A stretch of DNA of 64,000 nt from Rosettibacter firmus (GCF_036860695.1 NZ_JAYKGJ010000001.1:992001-1056000); one strand, 5' to 3'. Positions 26,553 through 37,412 are shown, counted from the first letter of the stretch. Made by a program: numbers and translations. The notes: generated by a model not told the origin, from the sequence alone.

Positions 26553-29450
26553 ATGAAATTAACTGATAACTTTATGGTTTTAAAACTTACTTCAAAAAAC
26601 AAACTTTTTTTATTAAAATTTTTCTTTGCCTTACATTACTTGATGGCTCAATCATTAGATACACCAGATATATCCATGCCTGCAGGATTTTATTACAATA
26701 ATTTTGAAGTTGAAATTAGCTCAATAAATGGTGCACAAATTAAATATACACTTGATGGTTCAGATCCCATACACTCACCAACAGCAATCATTAAAGATTC
26801 TCCTGTGTTAATAACAATAGATCCAGAAAGTACAGAAGGTAATAGAGGAAAAACTCCAGGTGTTGTTTTAAGGGCTTGCACTTTCTACAATAATCAATTC
26901 AGTCAATCAGTAAGCAGGACTTATATTTTTATAAACAAAATTGTAGAATTATCTCCTGAAGGATTTAAACCTGGTGCTGATTGGCCTGCACCCACAAAAA
27001 GTCCAAATCCTCAATTTATAGATTATGGTCTTGCAGCAGATGTAGTCAATAATCCTCAGTACAAAGATTTAATTGATGACGCATTTTTATCAATTCCAAC
27101 AATTTCATTAGTAACAGATTTAAAAAATTTATTCGATCTTAAAACTGGAATTTATATGAATGCTATGATGGACGGTATTGAATGGGAACGACCAGCATCA
27201 ATTGAATTGATTTATCCTGATGGGAAAAAAGGATTTCAGATTAATTGCGGTGTAAGAATACGTGGAGGCTGGAGTCGTCATGGAGATAATCCTAAACATG
27301 CATTCAGATTTTTTTTCCGAAATGAATATGGTAAAGGAAAATTAAATTATCCACTTTTTGAAAATGAAGGTGTAGATGAATTTGATAAACTTGATTTAAG
27401 AACAAGTCAGAATTATTCCTGGAGTTACCCTGGACATCTCAGTAAATATAATACAATGAATCGAGATGTCTTTTCAAGAGACTTACAAAGAGAAACTGGT
27501 CAACCTTATACCAGAAGCAGATATTATCATTTATTTATCAATGGAGTTTATTGGGGAATTTATCAGACACAAGAAAGACCCGAAGCAAGTTTTGCACAGA
27601 GTTATTTTGGCGGCAATGAAGAAGATTATGATGTAATTAAACCTGGAGATAATAATCATCAGATTGAAGCTACTGATGGAAATCTTAATGCATATCAGGA
27701 AATTTGGAATATGTGCTTGAAAGGATTTACTTCAAACGAAAATTATTTCAAACTACTCGGGAAAAATCCTGATGGAACACGCAATCCTAATTACAAAGTA
27801 CTGGTCGATATCGATAATTTAATAGACTTTATGTTAATAATATTTTATACAGGAAATTTTGATAGTCCCACCTCCAAATTTGGAAATGATAATTTGCCTA
27901 ATAACTTTTTCTGTATCTACAATCGTAATGGTAATGAAGGTTTTAAATTCTTTATTCACGATGCAGAACACACATTAAGAACAACTCAAGGTGAAGGTCC
28001 AGGTATAGGACTTAACGAAAATCGTGTTAATATTAACATGTATGTTAACAACGTTTTTGGTTTTCATCCTCAATGGCTTCATTATAAACTAACAAGTAAT
28101 CCTGAATATAGAATATTATTTGCAGATCATATATTCAAACATTTTTTTAATAATGGATGTATGACATCACAAAAAGCTACCAGATTATTTCTTTTACGTG
28201 CTGCTGAAATCGATACAGCAATTATTGCTGAATCTGCAAGATGGGGAAATACAAATAATTTTATTTCATATACACAAAAAGATTGGCAATGGGCAATCGA
28301 TGATATTGTTAATAATTACTTCCCCCAAAGAACTGATATTGTCCTTAATCAACTGAAAAATGCAAATCTCTATCCAAATATTAATCCTCCCATTTACAAA
28401 ACTTCCAATAACGAAATAACAGATAAATTTATAACTGTTGAGCCCGGGACTAAAATAAAATTAGTGAATCCAGATGTAACAAAAGGAACCATTAAATATA
28501 CAATTGATGGAACCGATCCGAGAGCAATTGGTGGAGCTATAAATATTTCTGCAAAAGATGGTGGCAACGAAGTTGAATTAACTATTAATTCAACCACTGT
28601 AATTAAATCAAGAATTCTAAATGGAACAACCTGGAGTGCATTAAACGAAATAACTTTGTTTACCGGAAACAATGATAATTTAAAACTAACAGAAATTCAT
28701 TATCATCCTTTAGATAACGATACAATTAATAATGATGAATATGAATTTATAGAATTAAAAAATTGTGGAGATTCCCCCATCAATTTATCGAACGCATATT
28801 TTTCTTCTGGTATTCAATATACATTTCCTCCCAATACTATCATTAACCCAAAACAATTTCTCATTTTAGCATCGAATAGAAAAGAGTTCAATAATCGCTA
28901 TGGATTTTATCCTTACGGAGAATATAAAGGAAAGTTAGATAATGGTGGTGAAACTTTAAATCTACTTACTGCCACAAACGATACAATTTTTAGTTTTACA
29001 TATGATGATACCACTCCCTGGCCAGCAGAAGCAGATGGCACCGGTTATTCATTAGTTGCAAATGATATAAACGGCTCTGGCAACATGAATGATCCATCTT
29101 ACTGGAGAATTTCTTATTCAATTCATGGGTCACCAGGAAAAGACGATTTGCCAGTTTCCATTAAAGATAGAACAATAAAAAATGATTTTAAATTATTTCA
29201 TAATTATCCAAATCCCTTTAATCCAAAAACTATTATTACATATAAAATATCGGATGCTTGTAAAGTTGAATTAAAAATTTATGATGTGCTTGGCAATGAA
29301 ATTGCAACTTTAATTAATGAATACAAATTACCTGGCACTTACAGGATCGAATTCTCTGCAAGTAAATATCAATTATCAAGCGGAGTTTATTTCTATCAAT
29401 TAAGAGCAGGAAATAAAATAGACACAAAAAAAATGTTGTTTATAAAATGA
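26553..29450 (+). CDS. Secreted CotH-kinase-like protein with lamin-tail domain and T9SS sorting domain
   Basis: Domains of this 965-residue protein in order: signal sequence (about 1-33), a chitobiase C-terminal-like domain (IKYTLDGSDPIHSP, about 40-130), a CotH kinase domain (about 160-600; VRIRGGWSRHGDNPKHAFRF, FINGVYWGIYQTQERP, FFIHDAEHTL), a second chitobiase-like domain (IKYTIDGTDPRA, about 635-700), a lamin-tail domain (LTEIHYHPLDND, EYEFIELKN, about 710-830) and a T9SS type A sorting domain (NYPNPFNPKTI, YDVLGNEIAT, SGVYFYQL). CotH proteins are atypical protein kinases known from spore coats and secreted effectors. In place of the classical DxD metal motif this subfamily shows HDAEH. 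Its cell-surface target is unknown. The start has no ribosome binding site. Confidence 0.88.
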   Translation: MKLTDNFMVLKLTSKNKLFLLKFFFALHYLMAQSLDTPDISMPAGFYYNNFEVEISSINGAQIKYTLDGSDPIHSPTAIIKDSPVLITIDPESTEGNRGKTPGVVLRACTFYNNQFSQSVSRTYIFINKIVELSPEGFKPGADWPAPTKSPNPQFIDYGLAADVVNNPQYKDLIDDAFLSIPTISLVTDLKNLFDLKTGIYMNAMMDGIEWERPASIELIYPDGKKGFQINCGVRIRGGWSRHGDNPKHAFRFFFRNEYGKGKLNYPLFENEGVDEFDKLDLRTSQNYSWSYPGHLSKYNTMNRDVFSRDLQRETGQPYTRSRYYHLFINGVYWGIYQTQERPEASFAQSYFGGNEEDYDVIKPGDNNHQIEATDGNLNAYQEIWNMCLKGFTSNENYFKLLGKNPDGTRNPNYKVLVDIDNLIDFMLIIFYTGNFDSPTSKFGNDNLPNNFFCIYNRNGNEGFKFFIHDAEHTLRTTQGEGPGIGLNENRVNINMYVNNVFGFHPQWLHYKLTSNPEYRILFADHIFKHFFNNGCMTSQKATRLFLLRAAEIDTAIIAESARWGNTNNFISYTQKDWQWAIDDIVNNYFPQRTDIVLNQLKNANLYPNINPPIYKTSNNEITDKFITVEPGTKIKLVNPDVTKGTIKYTIDGTDPRAIGGAINISAKDGGNEVELTINSTTVIKSRILNGTTWSALNEITLFTGNNDNLKLTEIHYHPLDNDTINNDEYEFIELKNCGDSPINLSNAYFSSGIQYTFPPNTIINPKQFLILASNRKEFNNRYGFYPYGEYKGKLDNGGETLNLLTATNDTIFSFTYDDTTPWPAEADGTGYSLVANDINGSGNMNDPSYWRISYSIHGSPGKDDLPVSIKDRTIKNDFKLFHNYPNPFNPKTIITYKISDACKVELKIYDVLGNEIATLINEYKLPGTYRIEFSASKYQLSSGVYFYQLRAGNKIDTKKMLFIK

Positions 29451-29638
29451 AGACTTTTCTAAGAGTGAATTAAAATATCTGATAGAAATATTTAATTAAA
29501 AATTTATCTGCAATATTAAAGCAAAGTAACATTACTATTTTCATCTATAATTCTTCGAATTTAGCCTGCCCTATCTAAAGATTAAAAATATGAAATATGT
29601 TATATTAGATTTAATAATAAAAAATATTTCATAAAAAA

Positions 29639-31867
29639 ATGAAAGAACCTGAAGTTAATTTACAATTAGCCATAGAACACGGCTTAACAGAAGAAGAATA
29701 TAACTGGATTTGTGAAAGATTGGGTAGAACTCCTACTTTCACAGAACTTGGTATTTTTAGTGTAATGTGGAGTGAGCATTGCAGTTATAAAAATTCAATT
29801 GCTTTATTAAAAACTCTTCCAAGGTCGGGTGGAAAATTATTAGTGGGTGCTGGCGAAGAAAATGCTGGACTTGTCGATATTGGAGATGGTCTGGCAATAG
29901 CATTCAAAATTGAAAGTCATAATCATCCATCAGCAGTTGAACCTTATCAAGGAGCTGCAACAGGAGTAGGTGGAATTCTTAGAGATATCTTTACAATGGG
30001 TGCTCGACCAATTGCCTGTCTTAATTCACTTAGATTTGGTTCACTTGAAGATCCAAGAACAAGATATCTTTTTGAAGGGGTTATAAAGGGAATTGCAGAT
30101 TATGGAAATTGTTTTGGAGTTCCTACGGTAGGTGGAGAAGTATATTTTGATGACTGCTACAAAAATAATCCACTTGTAAATGCAATGGCTATTGGAATTG
30201 TCGATACAAAAAGAATTGTCTCGGCTGTAGCAAAAGGTTCTGGCAATCCTGTTATGATTGTTGGTTCTGCTACAGGCAGAGATGGAATTCATGGAGCTAC
30301 ATTTGCTTCAGAAGAAATATCTGAAAAATCAGAATCAAAAAGACCTTCTGTTCAGGTTGGAGATCCATTCACAGAAAAACTTTTACTCGAAGCTACACTG
30401 GAAATTATAAAACAGGATTTAGTAGTTGGTATTCAGGATATGGGAGCAGCTGGAATTTCATGTTCAACTTCAGAAATGAGTGCAAAAGGTAAGTCGGGTA
30501 TGAAAATAGATTTAGATAAAGTTCCTTTGAGAGAAACCGAAATGAGTGCTTATGAAATAATGCTTTCAGAAAGTCAGGAAAGAATGTTAGTTGTTGCAAA
30601 AAAAGGATGCGAAGAAAAAGTAAAAGAAATTTTTCAAAAATGGGATCTGAATTGCGAAATAATTGGTGAAGTTACAGATGAACAAATACTCAAAATTTAT
30701 CATCATGGCGAAAAGAAAGCAGAGATTCCACCTTACGAACTTGTACTTGGCGGCGGAGCTCCAGTCTACATAAGAGAAACTAAAGAACCAGAATACTTAA
30801 AAGAAGTTTCTAACTTTAATTTTAATGAATTACCAGAGCCAGATAGTATAGCAGATGTTTTTGAAAAATTATTTTCATCACCAAACATTGCCTCAAAACG
30901 ATGGGTTTATGAACAATATGATTCAATGGTAAGAACAAATACAATTGTTGGTCCAGGTTCAGATGCAGCAGTTATAATGATTAAAGGAACAAATAAAGCT
31001 ATTGCAGCTTCTACAGATTGCAATGGTAGATATGTTTACCTCAATCCAAAAGAAGGAACAAAAATCGCAGTTGCCGAAGCTGCAAGAAATGTGGTCTGCT
31101 CAGGTGCAATACCTCTTGCAATTACAAATTGCCTTAATTTTGGAAATCCTTATAAACCAGAAGTTTACTGGACATTTAAACAGGCAATCGAAGGAATGGG
31201 AGAAGCTTGCAGATTTTTCAATACTCCAGTTACTGGTGGAAATGTAAGCTTTTATAACGAAAGTCCAGATACAACTGTTTATCCTACTCCAGTTATTGGA
31301 ATGGTTGGACTGATTGAAAAATTAGAAAATGTTACAACAGCAGAATTTAAAAATGAAGGTGATCTGATTTATGTTCTTGGAGAAGATTATGAAGAAATTG
31401 GTGGAAGTGAATATTTAAAAGTGATTCATGGACTTGTTAAAGGCAAAATTCCTAAAATTGATTTACAGGCAGAAAAAGATCTTCATTCATTGCTTTTACA
31501 ATTAATTGATCAAAAACTCATTAATTCAGCTCACGATATTTCTGAAGGTGGAATAATGACAGCTCTTGCAGAATGCTGTATTTTAAATCCTGAAAATATG
31601 ATTGGAGCAAAGGTAAATATTCATATAAAAACACGAGAAGACTTCTCTTTATTTTCAGAAAGTCAGTCGAGAGTTATTGTTAGCGTTAGTCCCGAAAACA
31701 AAAGCAATTTTGAAAAAATTGTCTCGAAAAGTTTTACTCCATACATGCTAATAGGAGAAACTATTCCAAAAAGATTTATTGTAAATGACCAATATGATTT
31801 TTCACTAAAAACTCTGTCTCATCTTTACTACGATTCCATTGCCGAGAAAATGAGTATTCATGTTTAA
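29639..31867 (+). CDS. purL: Phosphoribosylformylglycinamidine synthase subunit PurL
   Basis: The 742-residue protein matches the small PurL of the PurLQS system: [73 protein letters not shown] and, in the second half, [15 protein letters not shown] and [12 protein letters not shown]. It carries out the fourth step of purine synthesis, turning FGAR into FGAM with ATP and ammonia delivered by PurQ, in the cytoplasm. PurQ and PurS are not in this window. There is no clear ribosome binding site before the ATG. The last codons overlap the next gene by 8 bp, suggesting cotranscription. Confidence 0.97.
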   Translation: MKEPEVNLQLAIEHGLTEEEYNWICERLGRTPTFTELGIFSVMWSEHCSYKNSIALLKTLPRSGGKLLVGAGEENAGLVDIGDGLAIAFKIESHNHPSAVEPYQGAATGVGGILRDIFTMGARPIACLNSLRFGSLEDPRTRYLFEGVIKGIADYGNCFGVPTVGGEVYFDDCYKNNPLVNAMAIGIVDTKRIVSAVAKGSGNPVMIVGSATGRDGIHGATFASEEISEKSESKRPSVQVGDPFTEKLLLEATLEIIKQDLVVGIQDMGAAGISCSTSEMSAKGKSGMKIDLDKVPLRETEMSAYEIMLSESQERMLVVAKKGCEEKVKEIFQKWDLNCEIIGEVTDEQILKIYHHGEKKAEIPPYELVLGGGAPVYIRETKEPEYLKEVSNFNFNELPEPDSIADVFEKLFSSPNIASKRWVYEQYDSMVRTNTIVGPGSDAAVIMIKGTNKAIAASTDCNGRYVYLNPKEGTKIAVAEAARNVVCSGAIPLAITNCLNFGNPYKPEVYWTFKQAIEGMGEACRFFNTPVTGGNVSFYNESPDTTVYPTPVIGMVGLIEKLENVTTAEFKNEGDLIYVLGEDYEEIGGSEYLKVIHGLVKGKIPKIDLQAEKDLHSLLLQLIDQKLINSAHDISEGGIMTALAECCILNPENMIGAKVNIHIKTREDFSLFSESQSRVIVSVSPENKSNFEKIVSKSFTPYMLIGETIPKRFIVNDQYDFSLKTLSHLYYDSIAEKMSIHV

Positions 31868-32780
31868 TATTAACATGAAAAAATTTTTTGAAAAAATAAA
31901 ATTAAAAGCGTTCTTTCATTCACTAAGTTATTATTTCACTGGACTCTTAAAAAGAATTGATGAACATAATATTTTTTTATCTGGAGCTGGAATAGCCTAT
32001 TCACTTCTTCTTAGTTTAATTCCATTAATACTTTTTATTTTTTCTTTATTAGGTAACATATTTGAACCAGATACACTCAATAAAATCATTAATGATATTA
32101 TTGAAACATTAATTCCTTATCCTACTTATTCAGATTATGTAAAAAATATTATAAGAACTCGATTACCACAGGTTATAGTATATAAAAATATTGCTGGATA
32201 TGTTGGAATTATTGGTTTACTTTTAACATCTACCTGGATCTTTAGTAGCATGAGAACTTTACTAAATCAAATATATCAAACTAATATTAAAAAGAATGCT
32301 TTAATTGGTCTTATACGCGACGTTGGAATGGTTTTTCTTTTAATTATCTTCATTTCACTTTCTACTTTAATATTCCCTGTTCTAAATTTATTCTTTGAAA
32401 TAGCTCGCAACTCACCATTATCGGTACTTTCAAAGTTTAGTGAAGTTTGGGATTCAATAGTACGATTCAGTACTTTGCTAATAATGTTAATTTTATTTTT
32501 TATTCTTTACTATTTGATTCCATATGAAAAAATACCTAAAAGAGTTGCTGCTGTAAGTGCTATTTCAACCACAATTTTATGGGAATTAGCCAGAATGTTT
32601 TTTGGTTATTATATTCAGAATTTTTTAGGAACAAATCCTTTTTATGGTGCATTTATATTAATAATTGTAATACTCTTCTGGGTATTTTACTCTTCATGCA
32701 TTTTTATAGTTGGTGCTGAGATTGGTCAACTATTTCGAGAAAAATTAATTTTAAGAAAGGAACAAAATGAAAAGATATAA
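31860..32780 (+). CDS. YihY/BrkB-family inner-membrane protein
   Basis: The 306-residue protein has six membrane helices arranged as in the YihY/BrkB family (formerly annotated RNase BN). Recognisable segments are [20 protein letters not shown] near the N-terminus, [25 protein letters not shown] in the middle and [34 protein letters not shown] at the end. The biochemical role of the family is unsettled. The start overlaps purL; a Met five codons on is an alternative. Its end overlaps the hemerythrin gene by 14 bp. Confidence 0.88.
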   Translation: MFNINMKKFFEKIKLKAFFHSLSYYFTGLLKRIDEHNIFLSGAGIAYSLLLSLIPLILFIFSLLGNIFEPDTLNKIINDIIETLIPYPTYSDYVKNIIRTRLPQVIVYKNIAGYVGIIGLLLTSTWIFSSMRTLLNQIYQTNIKKNALIGLIRDVGMVFLLIIFISLSTLIFPVLNLFFEIARNSPLSVLSKFSEVWDSIVRFSTLLIMLILFFILYYLIPYEKIPKRVAAVSAISTTILWELARMFFGYYIQNFLGTNPFYGAFILIIVILFWVFYSSCIFIVGAEIGQLFREKLILRKEQNEKI

Positions 32781-33204
32781 AAGTTTAGTTCGCCTATCAA
32801 AAGAACATCACGATGGACTTATATTAGCACAGTTTATTAAAAAAGGAGCTCCACCTTACAAAGGAATGCCTACTGATTTAAATGGCAAAAAAGATTATAC
32901 AATAACTTTCTTTGAAAACTATTTAATTAAACATTTTGATGACGAAGAAAATATTTTAATGGCAACATTAAAAAATAAAGATGAACAACTTGATAAATTA
33001 TTCGACCAGATGCTTAGAGAACATATTGAATTAAAATCGCTTATTAATAAAATTAAAACAGAAGAAAATTTTGAAGACCTGCTGAATGAATTTGGTTTTG
33101 CATTAGAAAGTCATATTCGAATGGAAGAGAGAGAACTCTTCGAAAGAATTCAGCAAGTATTTGATGAATCAACATTAAATAATCTTGTTGATAAATTAAT
33201 TTAA
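32767..33204 (+). CDS. Hemerythrin-like HHE domain protein
   Basis: This 145-residue helical protein shows the spaced ligands of a hemerythrin di-iron site: KEHHDG near residue 13, KHFDDEEN near 58, REHIEL near 82 and HIRMEERELFE near 117. These proteins bind oxygen or sense it, or handle iron and nitric oxide. The gene starts inside the end of the YihY gene with AAAGGAAC well placed before the ATG, so translation is probably coupled. It lacks any extra domain. Which small molecule it binds cannot be told from sequence. Confidence 0.85.
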   Translation: MKRYKSLVRLSKEHHDGLILAQFIKKGAPPYKGMPTDLNGKKDYTITFFENYLIKHFDDEENILMATLKNKDEQLDKLFDQMLREHIELKSLINKIKTEENFEDLLNEFGFALESHIRMEERELFERIQQVFDESTLNNLVDKLI

Positions 33205-33236
33205 AAAATACTTGACACATAAAAGGAAAGGTTTTT

Positions 33237-34214
33237 ATGAATAAGATTCTTAAAATATTTTTCACTCTATTTTTTCTTTTGCTGCCATTAATATCTCTAA
33301 CTATTGTAGTTAATTTTATAAATACCGAAAGTAATGCACAGGTAGAAAATAGTAATTCACTTAAGAAAAAAAGAGAGATTATAGATCAAAATGCAAAAGA
33401 GTTAAAAAAGGCAAAAGAATTAAAAGTAAAAGTGCGAAAAAAATATGCTGGATTTTTTGGTAGCAATAATTCTTATCCAAAGAATATGGTACTTGTTGAA
33501 GAAGTATTATTTGATGAAAATGGGAATAGAAAAAAACATATTAGATACAAAAGTACAGGCGATGTAGATCTTAATTATGAATTCAAATATGATCAAAATG
33601 GAAATTTAATTTCCATGGATACATACGATGGCTATGGAAATCTCAAAGGACGAAAAGTATCGCAATACGATAAAAATAATAATGAGATTCTAAGAAAAAT
33701 TATTGATAGTCGAGATCCAGGAGAATTAAAAACAGAATTAAAATACGATCAAGAAAAAAGACTAATTCAAATAATTAATTATTCCAAAAAAGGAGAAATA
33801 GCATCAATACAACAAAATGAATATGATGGTGAACTATTGATAAAATCTACTATAAAAAATGCCGAAGGAAAACAACTTTCGGAAAATACTTTTCAGTATA
33901 ATTCAAATGGATTTTTAATTAAAGAAACACAAAATGGAATTCAAGGAAATAATGTTATTAATTATAAATATGATTCTAAAGGAAATTTAATTGAAATATC
34001 CGATAAGCAAACCAGAAGAATTATGAAATATGATGTCAATGGAAATTTAATAGAAGACAAATTATTTTTATCTGATGGTACACGTCAATTTAGAATAACA
34101 TTTTCTTATTACGAAAACGGATTGCAAAAAGAAGAAATTAGATATTCAAATGATGATAGACCAGCTTTTATAGCTAAATACGAATACGAATTTTATAATT
34201 CTCGAAAAAAATAA
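33237..34214 (+). CDS. Secreted protein with YD/RHS-like repeats
   Basis: The 325-residue protein has a signal sequence (about 1-35), a short charged helical part, then seven or eight repeats of about 20-30 residues with the YD motif: YDQNGNLISM, YDGYGNLKGR, YDKNNNEILR, YNSNGFLIKE, YDSKGNLIEI, YDVNGNLIED. YD repeats form an extended beta surface as in RHS and teneurin proteins, but this one is far too short to build an RHS shell and has no toxin tip. A periplasmic or surface role is likely; no enzymatic activity is apparent. AAAGGAAAGG precedes the ATG and its stop is 3 bp before the next start. Confidence 0.78.
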   Translation: MNKILKIFFTLFFLLLPLISLTIVVNFINTESNAQVENSNSLKKKREIIDQNAKELKKAKELKVKVRKKYAGFFGSNNSYPKNMVLVEEVLFDENGNRKKHIRYKSTGDVDLNYEFKYDQNGNLISMDTYDGYGNLKGRKVSQYDKNNNEILRKIIDSRDPGELKTELKYDQEKRLIQIINYSKKGEIASIQQNEYDGELLIKSTIKNAEGKQLSENTFQYNSNGFLIKETQNGIQGNNVINYKYDSKGNLIEISDKQTRRIMKYDVNGNLIEDKLFLSDGTRQFRITFSYYENGLQKEEIRYSNDDRPAFIAKYEYEFYNSRKK

Positions 34215-34217
34215 TTG

Positions 34218-35585
34218 ATGATAAAATTTATACCACTTGGTGGTGCTGACGAAGTAGGAGCTTCCTGCTTTTACATAAATATTAATGGCACTGGAATATT
34301 ACTCGATTGTGGTATTCATCCTCGCAAAAAAGGGATTGAAGCTCTCCCTGAATTTAATTTACTCAAAGAACTACCACTTGACTTTGTTTTAATTTCACAT
34401 GCACATCAAGATCATATTGGCTCTCTTCCATTTTTAATTCAGCAATATCCTCATGTAATAATCTATACTACTACTCAAACAAAAGAAATAGCATCAGTTA
34501 CACTTCATAATGCTGCAAACATTTTACAGGAAAGCTATGTTGAGAACAGCTTTAAAATTTACACTCACGAAGAAATTGATCTACTTGTTCGAAGTATAAT
34601 CAGTATCGATTATAATGAAACAATATCTGTAAAAGGATTAAGACAAAATACTTCTGAGCCAATAAATATAACATTTATAGATGCAGGACATATACTTGGC
34701 TCGGCATCAATTTTAATTGAATATGATAATCAACGATTGCTTTACACAGGTGATATTAATTTAAGTGAACAAACACTAATGATTGGTGCTGAACAGGAAA
34801 ATTTAAAAAATATAAATACCTTAATTCTTGAATCTACTTATGGCTCAACTGATTCAAAAACTTTAGGTACCTGGGAATCAGAAACTAAAAAATTTGTCAA
34901 ATCATTAAATATGATTCTTCACAATGGGGGCTCTGTTTTAGTACCAGTTTTTGCACTCGGTAAAACTCAGGAAATGCTTGCATTAATTTTTAATATGATG
35001 AAAAACAAAAAATTGATTGAAACTAATTTATACACAGGTGGAATAGGAAGAGAAATTTCCAGAATTTATGATAATAATCGCTACATTGTAAGAAGAAAAA
35101 ATCCAGAACTTGATTTAAAAGAAATACCACAATTAAACTTAAGTGAAATTGAAGACTACAATGAATTCAGAAAAAATCCTGGAATTGTTTTAGCATCAAG
35201 TGGTATGATGCTTGAAGGTACAACTTCTTACAAACTTCTGGATTTCTGGTTAAATCAAAAAGACTTTGCAATTTTTGGTGTTGGTTATATGGATCCAGAA
35301 ACACCTGGCTATAAAGTATTAAATTCGCACAAAGGTGATTATATTAATCTTAACGAATATAGCTCACCAAAATTTGTTAACTTTGAAATCGAAAAATTTC
35401 ACTTTCCTTCTCATTCAAAAAGAGAAGATTTATTAAAAATTGTAGAATTAACCAGTGCACAAAATGTCATTCTGGTTCATGGAGATATAAATTCTAAAGA
35501 TTGGCTTGGTTATAACATACTAAAAAAGTTTAAAGATATTAATCTATATTCTGCAGAAAATAGAAAAGAAATTAATCTTCCATAA
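34218..35585 (+). CDS. Beta-CASP metallo-beta-lactamase-fold RNA-processing exonuclease-like protein
   Basis: The metal-binding motif HAHQDH (residues 61-66), the later DAGHILGSASI and LYTGDI segments, and the C-terminal block (GIVLASSGMMLEGTTSYKL, then HFPSHSKREDLL and ILVHGD) define a beta-CASP MBL protein related to CPSF-73/archaeal-type RNA nucleases. It probably cleaves or trims RNA in the cytoplasm. The ATG chosen is one codon after a TTG that also opens the frame. The 3' end overlaps the convergent glycosyltransferase gene by 14 bp. The 455-residue length is normal for bacterial members. Confidence 0.87.
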   Translation: MIKFIPLGGADEVGASCFYININGTGILLDCGIHPRKKGIEALPEFNLLKELPLDFVLISHAHQDHIGSLPFLIQQYPHVIIYTTTQTKEIASVTLHNAANILQESYVENSFKIYTHEEIDLLVRSIISIDYNETISVKGLRQNTSEPINITFIDAGHILGSASILIEYDNQRLLYTGDINLSEQTLMIGAEQENLKNINTLILESTYGSTDSKTLGTWESETKKFVKSLNMILHNGGSVLVPVFALGKTQEMLALIFNMMKNKKLIETNLYTGGIGREISRIYDNNRYIVRRKNPELDLKEIPQLNLSEIEDYNEFRKNPGIVLASSGMMLEGTTSYKLLDFWLNQKDFAIFGVGYMDPETPGYKVLNSHKGDYINLNEYSSPKFVNFEIEKFHFPSHSKREDLLKIVELTSAQNVILVHGDINSKDWLGYNILKKFKDINLYSAENRKEINLP

Positions 35586-36891
35586 TATTTCTAAACAATA
35601 AATTATTTTGTTTCCAGTTCGTAATTTTCCCGAACAATCCGAGCTCTAATAACATAAACAATATTACAGGAATATATTCAACTAATAAAACTAAAGTATA
35701 CTCTTTCCACACACCATTTAATTGATAGCTTAAAATAGTAAATGCTGTTAAGCTACTTAACGACGAATACATTATTCCACTCCATACAGGAATAAGTGGT
35801 ATCAACACAGTTAACCAGCTTATATACCAGGGATGAACTACAGGTGAAAAAATGAATAATAGTAAAATTGAGTAATAAAATTTTTTTATTGAATCGAACT
35901 TTTTAAAATAAACAGGGATTAATGTTAATAAAAACAATATTGCACAAACAATCCGAGTCTTTTGATTATGTTCAATAAATGAATTAAGTAGAGAAAAAAT
36001 ACTTCCATTAAATGACCAGTGTTTTGCATAAATAAACAATGACTCAAATGGATTTGATGAAAAAATATAAGGTATAAATTGAACAAAAAAAGTAATAAAT
36101 GGAATGAAAATAATTTTTAATTTATCTATGACTAACTTTTCTCTAAAAAACAAAATAGGCATTAATAAAATACCTACTGGTTTAATTGAAAAAGATAATC
36201 CAAGAAATATTAATGACAAGGACAATTTCTTTTTGTAATAAAACAAAATTGATAAGACAATTAACAACAATCCATAACCATCAAGATGTGAGTCAATTGC
36301 AAATTGAAAGGTTGGGAGTGGACACAGTATATAAAGTAAAATTAATTTTGTTGACTTTTCTGATAGCTTTAAAACATTGTAAAGTGTTAGTATTGTAAAT
36401 AAATCAAAAATTAATAAAAGTAATTTATAACCCCATACGTGCTCGCCACTTAAATTATAACCTATAAAAAAAATCCATTGACTAAAAGGGAAATAAATTG
36501 TCTTGAGATTTGGGAAATTGACTTTTGCAGGTAAAATATCTGAATGTAAAGAAGCTAAGTTTGAGTCTATCGGTGCATATTGATAAGGATTAATTCCCAT
36601 AGATTGAACTTTACCATCCCACATATATCTATAAATATCATCAGAACCAATTGGAGTGGTTGTAATAAAAGAAATTCTCAATATTATTCCTGATAATGCT
36701 GAAATTAAAATAATATTTTTACCAAACTCATATTTCAGAATAATAATTGATAGAATTAAAAAAATTATTGAAGAACAGATATAAGAAAAAGTATATGTTT
36801 GAACTGGTGTTCTATAAAAAAAATGAATTGATAGAATTATTAGAAAGAAGACAAAAAGAAAACTTAAAAATATGATATGATATTTTTTCAT
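35572..36891 (-). CDS. GT-C type membrane glycosyltransferase (GT87/mannosyltransferase-like)
   Basis: The 439-residue protein has about 11-12 membrane helices and a conserved first loop with GSDDIYRYMWDGKVQSMGINPY, typical of GT-C enzymes that use polyprenyl-phosphate sugars (the DD pair is the likely catalytic or metal-binding acid site). FAIDSHLDGYGLLLI and GLSFSIKPVGILLMPI follow as in GT87 and PIG-M-like proteins. It would add a sugar outside the inner membrane to a lipid or envelope glycan. Acceptor and donor are unknown. It stands alone between two convergent or separate units. Confidence 0.78.
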   Translation of the reverse strand: MKKYHIIFLSFLFVFFLIILSIHFFYRTPVQTYTFSYICSSIIFLILSIIILKYEFGKNIILISALSGIILRISFITTTPIGSDDIYRYMWDGKVQSMGINPYQYAPIDSNLASLHSDILPAKVNFPNLKTIYFPFSQWIFFIGYNLSGEHVWGYKLLLLIFDLFTILTLYNVLKLSEKSTKLILLYILCPLPTFQFAIDSHLDGYGLLLIVLSILFYYKKKLSLSLIFLGLSFSIKPVGILLMPILFFREKLVIDKLKIIFIPFITFFVQFIPYIFSSNPFESLFIYAKHWSFNGSIFSLLNSFIEHNQKTRIVCAILFLLTLIPVYFKKFDSIKKFYYSILLLFIFSPVVHPWYISWLTVLIPLIPVWSGIMYSSLSSLTAFTILSYQLNGVWKEYTLVLLVEYIPVILFMLLELGLFGKITNWKQNNLLFRNIMED

Positions 36892-36971
36892 TAAAAAATT
36901 ATCACAAATAAATTCCTCATCAAAAAATAGTTTATATAATTTTAAAAAAGAATAACAATTTATATAAAAGC

Positions 36972-37412
36972 TTACTTACCCTCTTCAAAGTCAATTAATT
37001 TACTATCACGAAAGTAAAAAGTTACTTTACCATAATAATATTGAGTAAATGTCCCCCACTTTTGAACATTCTTTTCAATCTTATCTGGTTTACCCCAGCT
37101 GGCAAGTAACATTTTTTCTGTCATTCCTTTCCATACCTGTTTATTATAAATTCTTCGTCCTATCTCCCTACCAAATTTTTTAATATAAAGATTTTCTATT
37201 TCCTGGTTTAATAAATCTATTTTACCATCAATTAATGAAGATTCTTTTTTCAAGCTATCGATGTTTTTTTGTAATAATTTTTTCTCTTCTAAAAGTATTG
37301 ATTGAAATTTCTTTAATGAATCTCTCTCCTGCTGGTAATTATCAAAATTAATTATTGGTTGTGCACTTAATTTTATTGTAATATAAAATATTATTAATAA
37401 GATGTTTTTCAT
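36972..37412 (-). CDS. Periplasmic coiled-coil protein with SmpA/OmlA-like C-terminus
   Basis: I do not recognise a named family for this 146-residue protein. It has a signal sequence (1-17), a heptad-rich coiled coil (about 25-75, DSLKKFQSILLEEKKLLQK) and a C-terminal part (WKGMTEKMLLASWGKPDKIEKN, TQYYYGKVTFYFRDSKL) that resembles the small BamE/SmpA-like fold, in which a short helix pair reads MTxxxVxxxWGxP. It may have a structural role in the periplasm. It is preceded by a strong minus-strand terminator, noted separately. Confidence 0.65.
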   Translation of the reverse strand: MKNILLIIFYITIKLSAQPIINFDNYQQERDSLKKFQSILLEEKKLLQKNIDSLKKESSLIDGKIDLLNQEIENLYIKKFGREIGRRIYNKQVWKGMTEKMLLASWGKPDKIEKNVQKWGTFTQYYYGKVTFYFRDSKLIDFEEGK

